Shown: positions 35,073 through 47,159 of the stretch, piece after piece
Numbering within the stretch: position 1 is the first letter of the stretch
Layout: every line of letters begins with the position of its first letter
NCBI RefSeq assembly: GCF_010015445.1
Contig: NC_053133.1
Location: forward strand, 28,684,285-28,748,284
Direction of reading: 5' to 3'
Source of the DNA: Perca fluviatilis
Taxonomy: Eukaryota; Chordata; Actinopteri; Perciformes; Percidae
DNA: 64,000 bases
The notes under the pieces: generated by a model
The model's input: only the letters and a program-made list of their open reading frames with translations
Databases searched by the model: none
What the model was told of the DNA's origin: nothing
Translations under genes and position numbers: made by a program

Positions 35073-36420
35073 TGAGAGAGAGAGAGAGAGAGAGGGGGGG
35101 GTGATGAAACCCAGGGGTTGCTTGGCCACACCCAGATTAGCCGTTAGTTCATTGAAGCTAGGCTATGTGTTAGCTGCACAAAAGCTATTTAGCCTCAAGA
35201 GGGCGGTAGTGGGCTGCGTTGCAACGCCACGTGACTAAGCTAGTCAGTTCGCTCTCAGACTAACGTGTGCAAGGACAAAGAGGGACACGCTAGCTACTTC
35301 GCTATGTGCTAGCTGTGTAGCTATTCGACATAAGTGACTCACTGTTGGCCAGCTGTTCACTTGGGCGTGTGTATGTCCGTACATGTGTGTGTGCGTGTGT
35401 TAGTGATAGAGGAAAGGAAGCCCCTTAGGAAAGGAAAGGCACCTTGAGTCTTGATTTCCGAGGTTCTGACAATGATCACACTCTCATTCAGTACAGTAGC
35501 TAACTTCTTCCCAGCGGAAGAAAAGAAATGTGGCATTTACAGTTTTAAACCAGGCTACATTAGTCAAACACAACATCAACAGTATATTGTGATCAAATGA
35601 TACAATTACAGCATAATAATGGGACGTGGTTGTCACCATCAGATTAATAAATCAAACACGCACGAATAGCGCTTATTAATCAGATCACATTAATGGCAAC
35701 ACAAGTAGCAACAATAGCAAGTTACTCATTAATAAAACACACTATTTATCTCTACCCAGACCGTAAGCCTTCTTACTGTCTGTTGTCCTGGATTATCCCA
35801 TAGACTTCCACGGGAAACAGAACCAAAAATCCGAATTGCTCGTCAGCAATGCACGGAAGAGAACTTTTCCCTCCAAAACGGAGCAGCATAGAGGGAGTTA
35901 GTTCCAGTCGACTTTTGAGATGAAAAACGTTGTTTCCTTCTCCTGCAGATATGAAAACACTGGCGTGTGGTTCCATAGGATCCACGGTGCTCCCAGCACC
36001 AAAATTAATCCACTTTGTTTCAAAAATGGAAGTTTTAGCACAAACTTGGGCGCTGACCTGTTAGAACCAGAGTTGAGATGGAAAGCAAAGATTTTTGGGT
36101 GGTCAGGCTATTTATGGTTCAGGTCCCCTGACCTGGCTCCATGCTGTTTTATGGTCCCAGGAGCCAATGGGAGATCAGAGTTCTCAAGCCTGTGGCCATT
36201 TTGTGCAGTAACACTTACGTGTGACCTGCAGGCTGTTAGAAAATGGCTGATGAAGGCTCTTTTCTGAGGAGACATGGATTGGAATTTTCCATGAAGGCCT
36301 TCTTTGTCTCAGGCCCATTGTCTCTGAGCACGTTGGCCGGAAATCCTTTGTTGAAAACGATAATGTTTAACCCCCTACTGGATGGTTCCAACACATGGAA
36401 ACTTAAAAAGTTCTAGAGAA
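34374..36420. other. No gene recognised; GT/GA microsatellite at 35010-35094
   Basis: A GT run (35010-35070) followed by GA (35073-35094) and G7 is the only clear structure. The rest shows neither splice-flanked coding modules nor recognisable transposon ends. Confidence 0.5.
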
Positions 36421-36500
36421 CTTGCCCCACAAAAACACAAACAACACACACAAACACAAAGAACAGAAAACACAAAAAAAACACACAAACAAAACAACCA

Positions 36501-36556
<56 letters not shown>

Positions 36557-36657
36557 CAGGTATACACACACACAAACAAACCAAAACACACAAAACAACA
36601 CAAAACAAGACAATAACACACACACAACACAAACACAACACACAAAAGAACACATAC

Positions 36658-36700
<43 letters not shown>

Positions 36701-36717
36701 CAATATACACACGCCAC

Positions 36718-36772
<55 letters not shown>

Positions 36773-36775
36773 AAA
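36421..36775. repeat. A/C-rich region with two long (CA)n runs
   Basis: CA runs at about 36503-36552 and 36660-36775 sit within A/C-only DNA. Overlapping frames of 120-140 codons here are low-complexity artefacts. Confidence 0.9.
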
Positions 36776-36809
36776 ACAACCACACCCTCTTAGATAAACT
36801 CAGTTGATT

Positions 36810-36929
36810 TCCTGTAAGTAAAGAGGGGAAGGAGCAGATCAGGGTCCATGAGAACAGGAAGAGTTGAGTCAGACTCCATTTAGTGAGACCAGAAGAGAGC
36901 AGGAGGAGGAAACTGAAGGCTGAGGCAGG
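36810..36929 (+). other. Possible 5' UTR exon of gene 2
   Basis: Purine-rich text ending GAGGCAGG/GTGAGT makes a strong donor site. It lies 1.9 kb upstream of the first start-codon exon, which itself begins after an acceptor and so needs an upstream exon. Transcript start and left boundary are not visible. Inference only. Confidence 0.35.
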
Positions 36930-38713
36930 GTGAGTGTTGTTTTTTTCTCGATTTGCTAAACAACAGTGGGCACAACTGAAACCATGTGCAAAACTCTAAC
37001 TACATTCTGCATTACCACCAGTTACCTGAGCTAAACAGTTCACATCTCCTGCAAAACTCATTCAAAGCAACACAACTCTTAACACACGTCTCAGAACAGG
37101 CTCAGTGCAGCTAAAGACTCAGAACAATCCTCACTGAGATAACACACACACACACACACTGTCACTCAGAACACACAGAGTAAAAACACTAGCATCAAAC
37201 ACCAATACAGAAATTACAAACTTTCTCATCTTTACAGTTTGAATAATTTAAGTGACTATACCCAAACTATATTTTCTTCAAGAAAAGAGTGAAAATCTTT
37301 TCTTTTTTACTTTATACCAGTAAAAAACATACACAAGAATGAAAAGTAAATAGATATTTATATTTTGTCTGTAGTAATTGACATAATTACTGGAAATGTT
37401 ACAAACCAAAGGTATGTAATAGATCAGAAGTTTTACAAGTTTTTTTATCAACTAATCTTCTCTCTGCCGTGAACCTACATTATCTCTAAATACTTACGTC
37501 TGTCGTGTTTCCCTTGCCAACTCCTTTACTCCATAACTTTGTGAACAACAGTAAGTGCGCAGTTTAACTAAAATAAAGGAAGTGTTTTTCACAACTGTGT
37601 ATATAACCTCAGACATCTTACCTGGACATATTGGTATCTCTGCTCTTTTACCTGTTCACTGTCTCTCTCAAACAGTACAATGTAGAACTATTTATTTCTT
37701 ATTTGGGGTTTCTACAGTTTCTGTGCAGACTGTAGTTAGAGTTTTGTACGTGTGACTCCAGTTGTGCTCGCTTGCGTTTAGCAATCAAAAACTGTAATCC
37801 AACATTCATTATTTTACTGTCAAAGTATATATCCGTTTTCTCCCTGTGGACTGTAGAGGAAAGAAATGTTAGAATGAAGTCAGTTTGATTCCTCTTGTTA
37901 CGGGAAGCAGAGAATAGTGGACCCAAACGCAGGGAGAAGGTTTGAACTCGAGGATTTATTGAACAAGAAACGGCAGCACAGATGCTGGAAAAAACTCACA
38001 GGGAAAACTTACAAAACAACGCAGGGAAGAATCCAAAGCAAAGGCACCAGGCTTACAGACAGACAGGGTGGAAACACAAACGGACACAAAACGATCTGAC
38101 AAGAGACAAAGGGAACACAGAGGTTAAAGACATGAGGTAATGAGCAAATGAGGGACAGGTGATACACATCAGGGCAGGGCAAGACAATCAGACAGGGCGG
38201 GAAAACACAGGAAGCAAAACTAGACAAAACAAGACAGAAAACAGACTCTCAAAATAAAACACCGGATGATCTCTGATCTCCAACATAACCTGCTCCCGAC
38301 CAGGTTAGGTGTTGAGCATAAGTTACCACGGCGATTGAACCCGGTAACAAGTGAGCCACCATCGTGGTACAGAAAATCCTGGGTTGAGCCTGAAGTTAGC
38401 TCGTTAATACCAAATCCTGCTTCGTAGTACAGGCCTAGGGAATATACACAACGAAATATACACAGTCCAGAATACACAAAATAGGATAAATCTACACAAC
38501 TGGGAACAGAAATATACAGAATATACAAAATAGGAAACAGCAACAGAAATATACAAACAGGCAACAGAAACATCCACAACCACAACACATCTGGACACAA
38601 AGTGCTGATTGGCTGAATAATTAATATATAATAATACACATTAAACCTGCTGTAGACACAGAAAACAGATTTAAAGATAACTGACGGAGTTCTGGATGGT
38701 TTTATTTAACTGT

Positions 38714-38718
<5 letters not shown>
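36930..38718. other. Inferred first intron of gene 2 with repeat fragments
   Basis: At 37920-38260 lies A/C-rich repeat-like text (GGACCCAAACGCAGGGAGAA). At 38280-38436 lies the right end of the inverted-repeat family seen whole at 45839-46658 (CTTCGTAGTACAGGCCT). No coding exon was recognised. A GT run occupies 38719-38753. Confidence 0.45.
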
Positions 38719-38755
<37 letters not shown>

Positions 38756-38824
38756 ACTCTTGTTCAAACTTGTTTCCTCTAAATGTTGTGAGCTCCCAGT
38801 CAGTGTTCCTGTTTTACCTCTCAG

Positions 38825-38971
38825 CCTGACTTCAGATCAGAAGATGAGTGATTTGGAGGAAGAGGAGGACGGAGCAGAGTCTGTAGTATCTGGCTGTCAG
38901 TCTATGAAGAGTGACTGGTCCAGAGATGAACCTCTGAACTTCAGTAATGAACCTGGACCCTCAGACACAAA
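38825..38971 (+). CDS. Gene 2 start exon, copy 1
   Basis: 147-nt exon after a TTACCTCTCAG acceptor, with the first ATG at 38844 and a CACAAA/GTAAGA donor. It encodes 42 full codons: an acidic start ([17 protein letters not shown]), then CQSMKSDWSRDEPLNFSN and EPGPSDTK. N-terminal exons with an MKSD, P-L-x-F-S and PSDTK pattern are typical of fish NLRC3-like genes. There is no death-fold domain in it. The exon ends with two bases of a codon; joined to the NACHT exon at 48043 it reads DTK then DKHKI with the frame intact. The whole exon is 49 codons long and phase 2 on both sides. A near-identical copy follows at 41398. Confidence 0.8.
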
Positions 38972-39087
38972 GTAAGAGAACTGATAACAAATCATTTATA
39001 TGACTCATTTTCAGATTCCTCTGCTGCTTTCTATTGATTTTATGTTTGTATATTAAAGGTCCCATGACATGGTGCTCTTTGGATGCT

Positions 39088-40701
39088 TTTACATAGACCT
39101 TAGTGGTCCCCTAATACTGTATCTGAAGTCTCTTTTATATAGACCTTAGTGGTCTCCTAATACTGTATCTGAAGTCTCTTTTATATAGACCTTAGTGGTC
39201 CCCTAATACTGTATCTGAAGTCTCTTTTATATAGACCTTGGTGGTCCCCTAATACTGTATCTGAAGTCTCTTTTATATAGACCTTAGTGGTCCCCTAATA
39301 CTGTATCTGAAGATCTCTTTTATATAGACCTTAGTGGTCCCCTAATACTGTATCTGAGGTCTCTTTTATATAGACCTTAGTGGTCCCCTAATACTGTATC
39401 TGAAGTCTCTTTTATATAGACCTTAGGTAATGTCCTCTAATACTGTATCTGAAGTCTCTTTTATATAGACCTTAGTGGTCTCCTAATACTGTATCTGAAG
39501 TCTCTTTTATATAGACCTTAGTGGTCCCCTAATACTGTATCTGAAGTCTCTTTAATATAGACCTTAGTGGTCCCTAATACTGTATCTGAAGTCTCCTTTA
39601 TATAGACCTTAGTGGTCCCCTAATACTGTATCTGAAGTCTCTTTTATATAGGCCTTAGTGGTCCCCTAATACTGTATCTGAAGTCTCTTTTATATAGACC
39701 TTAGTGGTCCTCTAATACTGTATCTGAAGTCTCTTTTATATAGACCTTAGTGGTCCCCTAATACTGTATCTGAAGTCTCTTTTATATAGACCTTAGTGGT
39801 CCCCTAATACTGTATCTGAAGTCTCTTTTATATAGACCTTAGTGGTCCCCTAATACTGTATCTGAAGTCTCTTTTTATATAGACCTTAGTGGTCCCCTAA
39901 TACTGTATCTGAAGTCTCTTTTATATAGGCCTTAGTGGTCCCCTAATACTGTATCTGAAGTCTCTTTTATATAGACCTTAGTGGTCCCCTAATACTGTAT
40001 CTGAAGTCTCTTTTATATAGACCTTAGTGGTCCCCTAATACTGTATCTGAAGTCTCTTTTATATAGACCTTAGTGGTCCCCTAATACTGTATCTGAAGTC
40101 TCTTTTATATAGACCTTAGTGGTCCCCTAATACTGTATCTGAAGTCTCCTTTATATAGACCTTAGTGGTCCCCTAATACTGTATCTGAAGTCTCTTTTAT
40201 ATAGACCTTAGTGGTCCCCTAATACTGTATCTGAAGTCTCTTTTATATAGACCTTAGTGGTCCCCTAATACTGTATCTGAAGTCTCTTTTATATAGGCCT
40301 TAGTGGTCCCCTAATACTGTATCTGAAGTCTCTTTTATATAGGCCTTAGTGGTCCCCTAATACTGTATCTGAAGTCTCTTTTATATAGACCTTAGTGGTC
40401 CCCTAATACTGTATCTGAAGTCTCTTTTATATAGGCCTTAGTGGTCCCCTAATACTGTATCTGAAGTCTCTTTTATATAGGCCTTAGTGGTCCCCCAATA
40501 CTGTATCTGAAGTCTCTTTTATATAGACCTTAGTGGTCCCCTAATACTGTATCTGAAGTCTCTTTTATATAGACCTTAGTGGTCCCCTAATACTGTATCT
40601 GAAGTCTCTTTTATATAGACCTTAGTGGTCCCCTAATACTGTATCTGAAGTCTCTTTTATATAGACCTTAGTGGTCCCCTAATACTGTATCTGAAGTCTC
40701 T
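39088..40701. repeat. Minisatellite, 46-bp unit, about 35 copies
   Basis: The unit TTTTATATAGACCTTAGTGG plus TCCCCTAATACTGTATCTGA plus AGTCTC is repeated with few changes (A/G in TAGACC versus TAGGCC, occasional indels). One irregular unit near 39421 has an insertion. No spacers. Confidence 0.96.
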
Positions 40702-40805
40702 TTCCGAAATTCAGCCTTGTTGCAGAATTACAGCCACTAGAGTCAGTCCCACAATGAGCTTTCCTTAGGATGTGCCATTTCTGTGTCTGTAGCTATTGAG
40801 GAGGA

Positions 40806-40829
40806 GAGGGGGGGGGGGGGGTGGGCCCC

Positions 40830-40861
<32 letters not shown>

Positions 40862-40879
40862 GGGGGGGGGGGGGGGGGA
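40806..40879. repeat. Poly-G / poly-T / poly-G homopolymer cluster
   Basis: A G-run, a C/T stretch, a T-run of about 30 and another G-run of about 18 fall within 75 bp. It could form G-quadruplex structures or be a misassembled patch of the MITE. Confidence 0.7.
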
Positions 40880-41100
40880 CGACCTCATAAGGAGAAGATT
40901 CCTGATTGGTCCATCTGAGCTTTCATTTTCTCAAAGGCAGAGCAGGATACCCAGGGCTCGGTTTACACCTATCACCATTTCTAGCCACTGGGGGGCCATA
41001 GGTAGGCTGCATATTAATGTTAAAAAAAACATCATAAAGTGAAATTTTCATGCCATGGGACCTTTAAAGTTTCCACTAAGACAACTGATACAAACTTTTA

Positions 41101-41332
41101 ATCACACACACACATGCACACACACACACACACCCTCACACACACAAACCACACACACAACCACCTACACACACGCACACACACACACACACACACACTA
41201 ACACACGCACGCACACAGCCACACACACACAGCCGCACACAAACACACACACACACACACACACATACACACACACACACAGTTTTTTCTGTGTGCGTGT
41301 GTGTGTATGTGTGTGTGTGTGTGTGTGTGTCT
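41101..41332. repeat. (CA)n followed by (GT)n: inverted microsatellite pair
   Basis: About 180 bp of CA-rich repeat meets about 45 bp of GT repeat across CAGTTTTTTCTG. The two arms can pair as a long hairpin, ending about 65 bp before the acceptor of the second start exon. Confidence 0.85.
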
Positions 41333-41397
41333 TTTTGAAACTTGTCTTGATTCTTGTGTTGTGAGCTCACAGTCAGTGTTGCTGTTTTACCTCTCAG

Positions 41398-41544
41398 CCT
41401 GACTTCAGATCAGAAGATGAGTGATTTGGAGGAAGAGGAGGACGGAGCAGAGTCTGTAGTATCTGGCTGTCAGTCTATGAAGAGTGACCGGTCCAAAGAT
41501 CATCCTCTAGACTTCAGTAAAGAACCTGGACCCTCAGACACAAA
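41398..41544 (+). CDS. Gene 2 start exon, copy 2
   Basis: 147-nt duplicate of the exon at 38825, with the same TTACCTCTCAG acceptor, ATG at 41417 and CACAAA/GTAAGA donor. The coding part differs by seven bases, all within a 39-nt stretch. Six of them change amino acids (W to R, R to K, E to H, N to D, N to K) and one is silent. Flanking introns are also duplicated (TCAGTGTTGCTGTTTTACC before, ATGACTCATTTTCAGATTCC after). The exon is phase 2 on both sides, so it can serve as an alternative start exon. It could also be spliced after copy 1, adding 49 residues in frame (reading through LTSDQK before its own ATG). Confidence 0.78.
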
Positions 41545-41657
41545 GTAAGAGAACTGATACCAACTCATTTATATGACTCATTTTCAGATTCCTCTGCTGT
41601 TTTATATTGATTTTGAGTTCCATTCCAGTTATACACACACACACACACACACACACA

Positions 41658-42821
41658 CAGAGGTGGAAAAAGTGCTAAAATATTGTACTTAAGTAAAAGT
41701 ACCGATACTTTGATGAAATATTACTCAAGTAAAAATAATAAGTAGTTCATTTAAAATGTACTTTAAGTAAAAGTTACTTAGTTACATAAAAAAACCTGTA
41801 CAACGTGACATTGGGATCTCTCCCATGTAGTGAAAATAGGACAAGGGGTCATAAAGCCAAAACTATTTTGTTTTTAATTAAAGAAAAATCTATACAAATG
41901 TATAAACATCTATACAAACATTTACATAATAACAGTAATAACAACATAACACATGCCACACATGACATTTAAGACCCTTAATGTGCAATTTTAGTTCAGA
42001 CCATCCCATAAAACATTTTAAAACAATTAATTGAAAGTGAAAGTGCCATACATTGTTAGTTCTGAGGGCCATCCTTCTTTTCTTCACAAACATGAACAAC
42101 AGTTATAATGCAAAGCAAGGCCAAATCACGTGTTTATCTCTATAAATGGGTTATGAATTAATTTAGCCAGTCTCCTACATACGTTGTCCTACGGCAGGGG
42201 TGGGCAATTCATTTTCCCAAGGGGCCACATGAGAAACAGGGACTGTTGTGGAGGGCCGAACCAATAGGCTAAACTAAATTCTACTCAATATTCATTTTAT
42301 GTCAGGCGGCACGTTCTCAAACGTCTGTTTTTTTCCTCTGGGCATATTAGCGCAGCAGAGTCCACCAAACACTCTCTAATAAACTCCCCACCAGAAAATG
42401 GATTAGAGTTTTTGTGGGCTATCGCTCTGCATCAGTCATTTTTGAGGGATAACAGCTGATTTACGTCCATGCTAACGTCTCTTGCTCAGTTCGCCGCTCG
42501 CCAACACATCCATGGGTCCGACACATTGCAGTTCTTCTTCTACTTCTTTTTAATTGCAACTTACAACAAGAGAAGAAGAAGCTGCATATGTTCACACAAA
42601 AAAAGTTACAGTCTATGGTCTGGTGTAGTTATTCCTGGCGCAATCTTTTTTTTCCTTTTTTTTTTTTTACTCAGTAACGGATGGAATTTGTAATGTAGTG
42701 AAATACAATCCTTCACTCAAAACGTAATCAAGTACATTTTAAAATACAGATTTTAAAAAACTACTTGAAAAATACAAAATAGACAACAAAACTACTCAAT
42801 ACAGTAACGTGAGTAAATGTA
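41658..42821. mobile_element. Partial hAT-like element with nested fragment
   Basis: Left end CAGAGGTGGAAAAAGTGC and internal TTAAGTAAAAGTACC text resemble an abundant teleost hAT family. The right side (CAGTAACGTGAGTAAATGTA) stops before the expected terminal repeat. A second hAT-like start, CAGGGGTGGGCAATTC, lies at 42194 within it. No transposase frame. Confidence 0.55.
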
Positions 42822-45228
42822 CACACACAGTTTTGAATAATTTTTGTCAGGGCCATGTGAGGATGCTATGCGCCAAGTTTCAGGCCGATCAGGTGAAAAC
42901 TCTAGGAGGAGTTTGAAAATGTAGGTTTCACACGTTTTCGCAGTTATGACAAAAAAATGCTTTGCAGAAAATCTTTTAAATGCTTTGCAGAAAATCTTTT
43001 AAACTGACCGTTGTCAATCTGAAATGAAGACAGATTCAGCAACAGCACAGCCTATTGTCTCGCAAGTTGAAATAAAGGTCATTGATTGATTCATTCATTC
43101 ATTCATTCATTGAAACTGTGGCAGGGCGGCACAGTTTAGATAATTAATGGAAACAGATCACTAAATGTTTAATAAGACAACCAGAGAAGAAAAGCAGTAA
43201 TCAGTGTTTATTAAACCACAAGAGTTTAAATAAAAGGAACGTTTTCATTACAGACAGGAATAAAACAGAACAGTAACAACACCTTTACTGTTCTCTGAGA
43301 ACATCTGAGCTTTGAGACACTTTTGGTGTAAATGTTGATATCTTTAAACAACAATCAACAAATCACTTTAGTTATGAAGAGATTTCTATGAAGGTAAATA
43401 TGGTGCAAAATGTGCCCCACAATTCTTGGCAGGGATGTGGAACTTGGCACTTGTTATCCACTGATGAGGGTCCATCTGCAGCTGCAGGACCTGGGGCCTC
43501 ATGTATAAAAGACTGCGCAGCTTTCATACCAGAAGATGGCATACAGCCAAAACTTGAAAAGTACATACGCACAGAAATATTCACATGTATAAAACCGGTC
43601 ATACCCCAGGTCCTGCGCACCTTTCCTTTATACATGACAATCAACGTGAAATTGAGCACACATGAATGAGTGACTGACCCCGCCTTACCTCTTCCCATAA
43701 ATGAATATGGAAATTACTATAAATGCGCCCCCGACATCATTCTTTGTCCAATCACAACGGGTTATCCCGCTGCAGAAGAAAAGAAAAAAACTTCACCGAG
43801 GTTGAGGTGCTGATCGCGGAAGTACAGGCAAGAAAATTTTTTTTTGGAGGTTTGTCATCTTGGATAAAGCAATAAAAGAAAATGCCCATAATGGCAAATG
43901 GTGACCGGGCGGTGAATGCACCGAACCATGACAGAAATAAAAAAAAATATATATGTTTAATGTCGAAGTGGAAATCAAGAGAATAGCGGCAGCGCCACAC
44001 CACTTACAGAACAACATGCATCTCAGTGTCAGTCCAAATTACGCATAATAAGCAGTTTGAACTCACTGATGTAATGCCATTTATTTATTAAGTGTTAGTA
44101 GCTCAGTGAAACTGAGTCCAGCGCGAGAGAGACCTGACTCAGAGGAGGAGAGGTTAGTGAGGCCAGCGTCTCCACGGCAGGTGACAGTGCACACGGAATG
44201 AAGACAGTCAAGACGGCCCAGTGTTTGGTGGACCGGGTACACCTTGTTCACTTTATAGCCTACAAATCATCCACGGGATCAATTACACATCACATGAGTT
44301 TGCCCCCCCGACACAGCGTTTGTTCCTGGGGAGATGGATCCGTGCGTCCCGCCTTCTGTGCGCCATGGATGTCTGAGGCTCAGCAACTAAAGACTCACAT
44401 GACTCAGACTATTGCATTTTCCATGCCGATCTTTTTGTTGCCAGTAAAATATTTCATCTATGGGAAATACAGAGGATGACTGAAAGTATTTCCTAAGTGG
44501 ATTTATCATTAATTTCCCATCCTCATGTTTAACAGAGATTAAGTAGCCTGCGAATTAAACAGTTGATAGTGTGAAAGATGTGAAACAATTTCCACATAAT
44601 ATGATCAAACTTTTATGGAGTATCAGCGGTTATAATTATGTTTTTTCATAGACAACGTCACAGACGTATGCCAGTAACTGTAGTGGAAACTTTATTTTGT
44701 AATGTTTAGTGATTTTCGGCACTTTTCAGTTAAAATTCTCCACGTTACCAGAGTTGTGTCCCTCATCTGGCGACAGAAACCCTCTTTTCCCATTATGTTG
44801 GCTCAGAGCTCCACAGCCGTAGTCCAGAGGTACAGATTCATTTTGCACCAAAAGTATCGCCAAATGTGTTGCAAAAGTAGAGGTGCAGATTGGCCACTTT
44901 GTGATGCGAGAGAGCACATATGTGAAGTTGCAGTGACAGATTCGAGAGGTTGTAATCACTGAGTTGTGGTTGTGATGGAAAATGAACCCGAGTAGAAAAA
45001 AGTATACGAGTAAATGTTGCATTACAAGTTTGCAGCTGTCATTGTGTTCATGTAAATCTACACATTTGTTAATATTTGTTTCTGTGACTTCACATTCAGA
45101 ATACAGGTGTGTGAATATTTTTTACAAGTGCAAATTTTAACATACAAGTTCAGATTTTTTTGTTCTACAAGTTCTCACATTTTGCGCCATATTTACTTCC
45201 ATAGATTTCTTTGATTGTCTTTGTTTTG
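42822..45228. other. Intron of gene 2 with repeat fragments
   Basis: Contains a fragment of the 17110-18240 repeat family (42845-42955), an (ATTC)n run (43084-43112), a GGGGCCTCATGTATAAA terminus near 43493 related to the element at 59787, and AT-rich DNA. No coding exon recognised. Confidence 0.5.
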
Positions 45229-45440
45229 GGGTGGTAGTAGCTCAGTCCGGAGGGAGTTGGGTTGGGAACCGGAGGTGAAGCCCCCGTACGGACCAAAAGT
45301 ACAGAGTGTGGACTGGTAGCTGGAGAGATGCCAGTTCACCTCCTGGGCATTGACAAGGTGCTCTTGAGCAAGGCACCGAACCCCCCCCCCCCAACCACTC
45401 AGGGTGCCTGTTCAGCACTCTGACATCACTCCATTTCTAC
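45229..45440 (+). mobile_element. tRNA-derived SINE
   Basis: Head GTAGTAGCTCAGTCCGGAGG is box A-like. It is followed by GGGTTGGGAACCGGAGG and CCCCGTACGGACCAAA, then a body with GGTGCTCTTGAGCAAGGCAC. Box B is degraded. A C10 run lies at about 45381-45390. Confidence 0.7.
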
Positions 45441-45838
45441 ATGTGTATTTCTGGCCAGAGTGTTTTAACAAACAGAGTGTAAATTATTATTTCACCACTG
45501 GGGATTGATAAAGAGTATAAATTATGAATTACTAAATTCATAGAGAGAAGAGGAGTAATGTTTCTGAGGAGGAGCTGTCCAGAACCAGAACCAGAACCGG
45601 CGCTGGAGTGCAGAGAGCCAGTCAGAGCAGCTCTGAAAAAAGTAAGTCTGTCCATCTGTCTGCTGATGTCTTCATGTCTCATACACGACTATTATGTCAT
45701 TTTAATTCTACCTGACATTTTACTGAATGTTTTTTCTGTCCCAGCAAAGATATCGGCTCTGTTTCATTTCTCCTGTGTTCCTGTCTGTACTTTCCGATAT
45801 CAGGTTTATTTTACTGTTTACTGAATATTTTAGTCATG

Positions 45839-46537
45839 AGGCCTGTACTACGAATCCAGATCAAAATGTCCTGGATTTCTTTCAGTTACCCGGCTTCAAT
45901 AACCTAACAACCGTGGTCCTGTATAACCTGTATCACAACGCTGGTTATCAACTAGTTCAGTCAACCATCAGGGTTTCCCAATCCACCGACACGCACGTTC
46001 ACATAAACGAGGCGGTGTTTTCACAGCATGACCAATTGCAAACATCTACCAGAGCCGCATATTTTACATAAGAGCAAACTATAATTCTACATAAATATGA
46101 AGAACACAGACAAGGTTTTACAGGCAAAAAGCAATACAGTCGCTGATTCCTAAAACAGGAAGGAAAGCTGGCAAAAAAATATCAAACGCTGTAAATGCAT
46201 ACATCACAACGCTCATCAATATCACTTCCTCATCAGTCAGGACCAAGATCTGACCATAATTACACTTGTCTTTTCCATATACTGTCGTTGCTTTAGCCAT
46301 TACTGTATATGATCTGTTGCAACCCTGGCAGTGGAACCATTCGTGAGAGCAAAAAAAAATATAAAAACATAATTCAAACTGATGTGCGCATTGGTGACAC
46401 GTGGCTCAGCAAGCCGACAAATAGCCGATATGTAATTCCCTCCACTGAAAATCTATATCTTTCATAAAAATACCCATCGGGAATGTTAACGGGGTTGTTG
46501 CTCTCTATATGTTTTAATATTTCTGAGTGCACCTCTT

Positions 46538-46573
<36 letters not shown>

Positions 46574-46658
46574 AGAACAAGTGATCCACCATCGTGATAT
46601 ACAAAACCCTGGGTTGAACTGAAAGTTAACGCCAAATCTTGATTTGTAGTACAGGCCT
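45839..46658. mobile_element. Inverted-repeat element with 3-bp ATG duplication
   Basis: AGGCCTGTACTACGAATCC at the left and (complemented) AGGCCTGTACTACAAATCA at the right match at 17 of 19 bases. ATG flanks both ends, fitting a 3-bp target duplication as in Harbinger-like elements. Interior frames have no transposase motif. A solo right end of the family is at 38280-38436. A CT microsatellite (46538-46574) lies inside. Confidence 0.65.
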
Positions 46659-46865
46659 ATGCTTTATTAACTTACTGCTGATGTAAACAAACTTTTCCTG
46701 TTGCTGCTTCTCTGAGGCTACATCTCCACCGCTACGTTTTAGTTTTCAAGCTTTAAGTTTTTTAGCCCAAAGTGTTTTATCTCCAGTAGAAGAACTAATC
46801 TCTGTTTAAACAAACACGCGCAAACTTCATATCTCATCATCATCCTGGTATACTGGACATAAACA

Positions 46866-47130
46866 GGAGGGGGAATATGAGGGGGAAACACCAGAGCAGG
46901 GGGAATGAGAGGGGGAAACACCAGAGCAGGGGAGAATGAAGGGAAACACCAGAGCAGGGGGGAATGAGAGGGGGAAACACCAGAGCAGGGGGAATGAGAG
47001 GGGGAAACACCAGAGCACGGGGAATAACAGCGGGAAATCACCAGAGCAGAGGGAATGAGAGGGGGAAATGCCAGAGCAGGAGGAATAAGAGGGGGAAACA
47101 CCAGAGCAGAGGGAATGAGAGGGGGAAACA
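46866..47130. repeat. Minisatellite, about 30-bp GGGAATGAGAGGGGGAAACA unit
   Basis: About nine copies of GGGAATGAGAGGGGGAAACA plus CCAGAGCAGG with small length changes. The long reverse-strand Pro/Ser frame is an artefact of it. Confidence 0.9.
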
Positions 47131-47159
47131 TAGCAAAAGATATTCCTTTTTAACCATAA

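Larger units (their letters stand above)
39057..41063. mobile_element. TTAA-flanked MITE expanded by an internal minisatellite
   Basis: Ends AGGTCCCATGACATGG and (complemented) AGGTCCCATGGCATGA lie inside TTAA at 39053-39056 and 41064-41067. The outer parts (TTGCAGAATTACAGCCACTA, CATCTGAGCTTTCATTTTC) resemble a common teleost MITE. Its centre has grown into a 46-bp tandem array (39088-40701). It lies in the intron between the two start-exon copies. Confidence 0.8.

Noticed and set aside
30469..40701. CRISPR-like arrays (41-bp and 46-bp repeats)
   Set aside because: The repeats are contiguous without unique spacers, no cas genes are present and the context is vertebrate; they are minisatellites.
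46739..47131. Proline/serine-rich 130-codon reverse frame
   Set aside because: Produced by the 30-bp minisatellite whose unit length is near a multiple of three.
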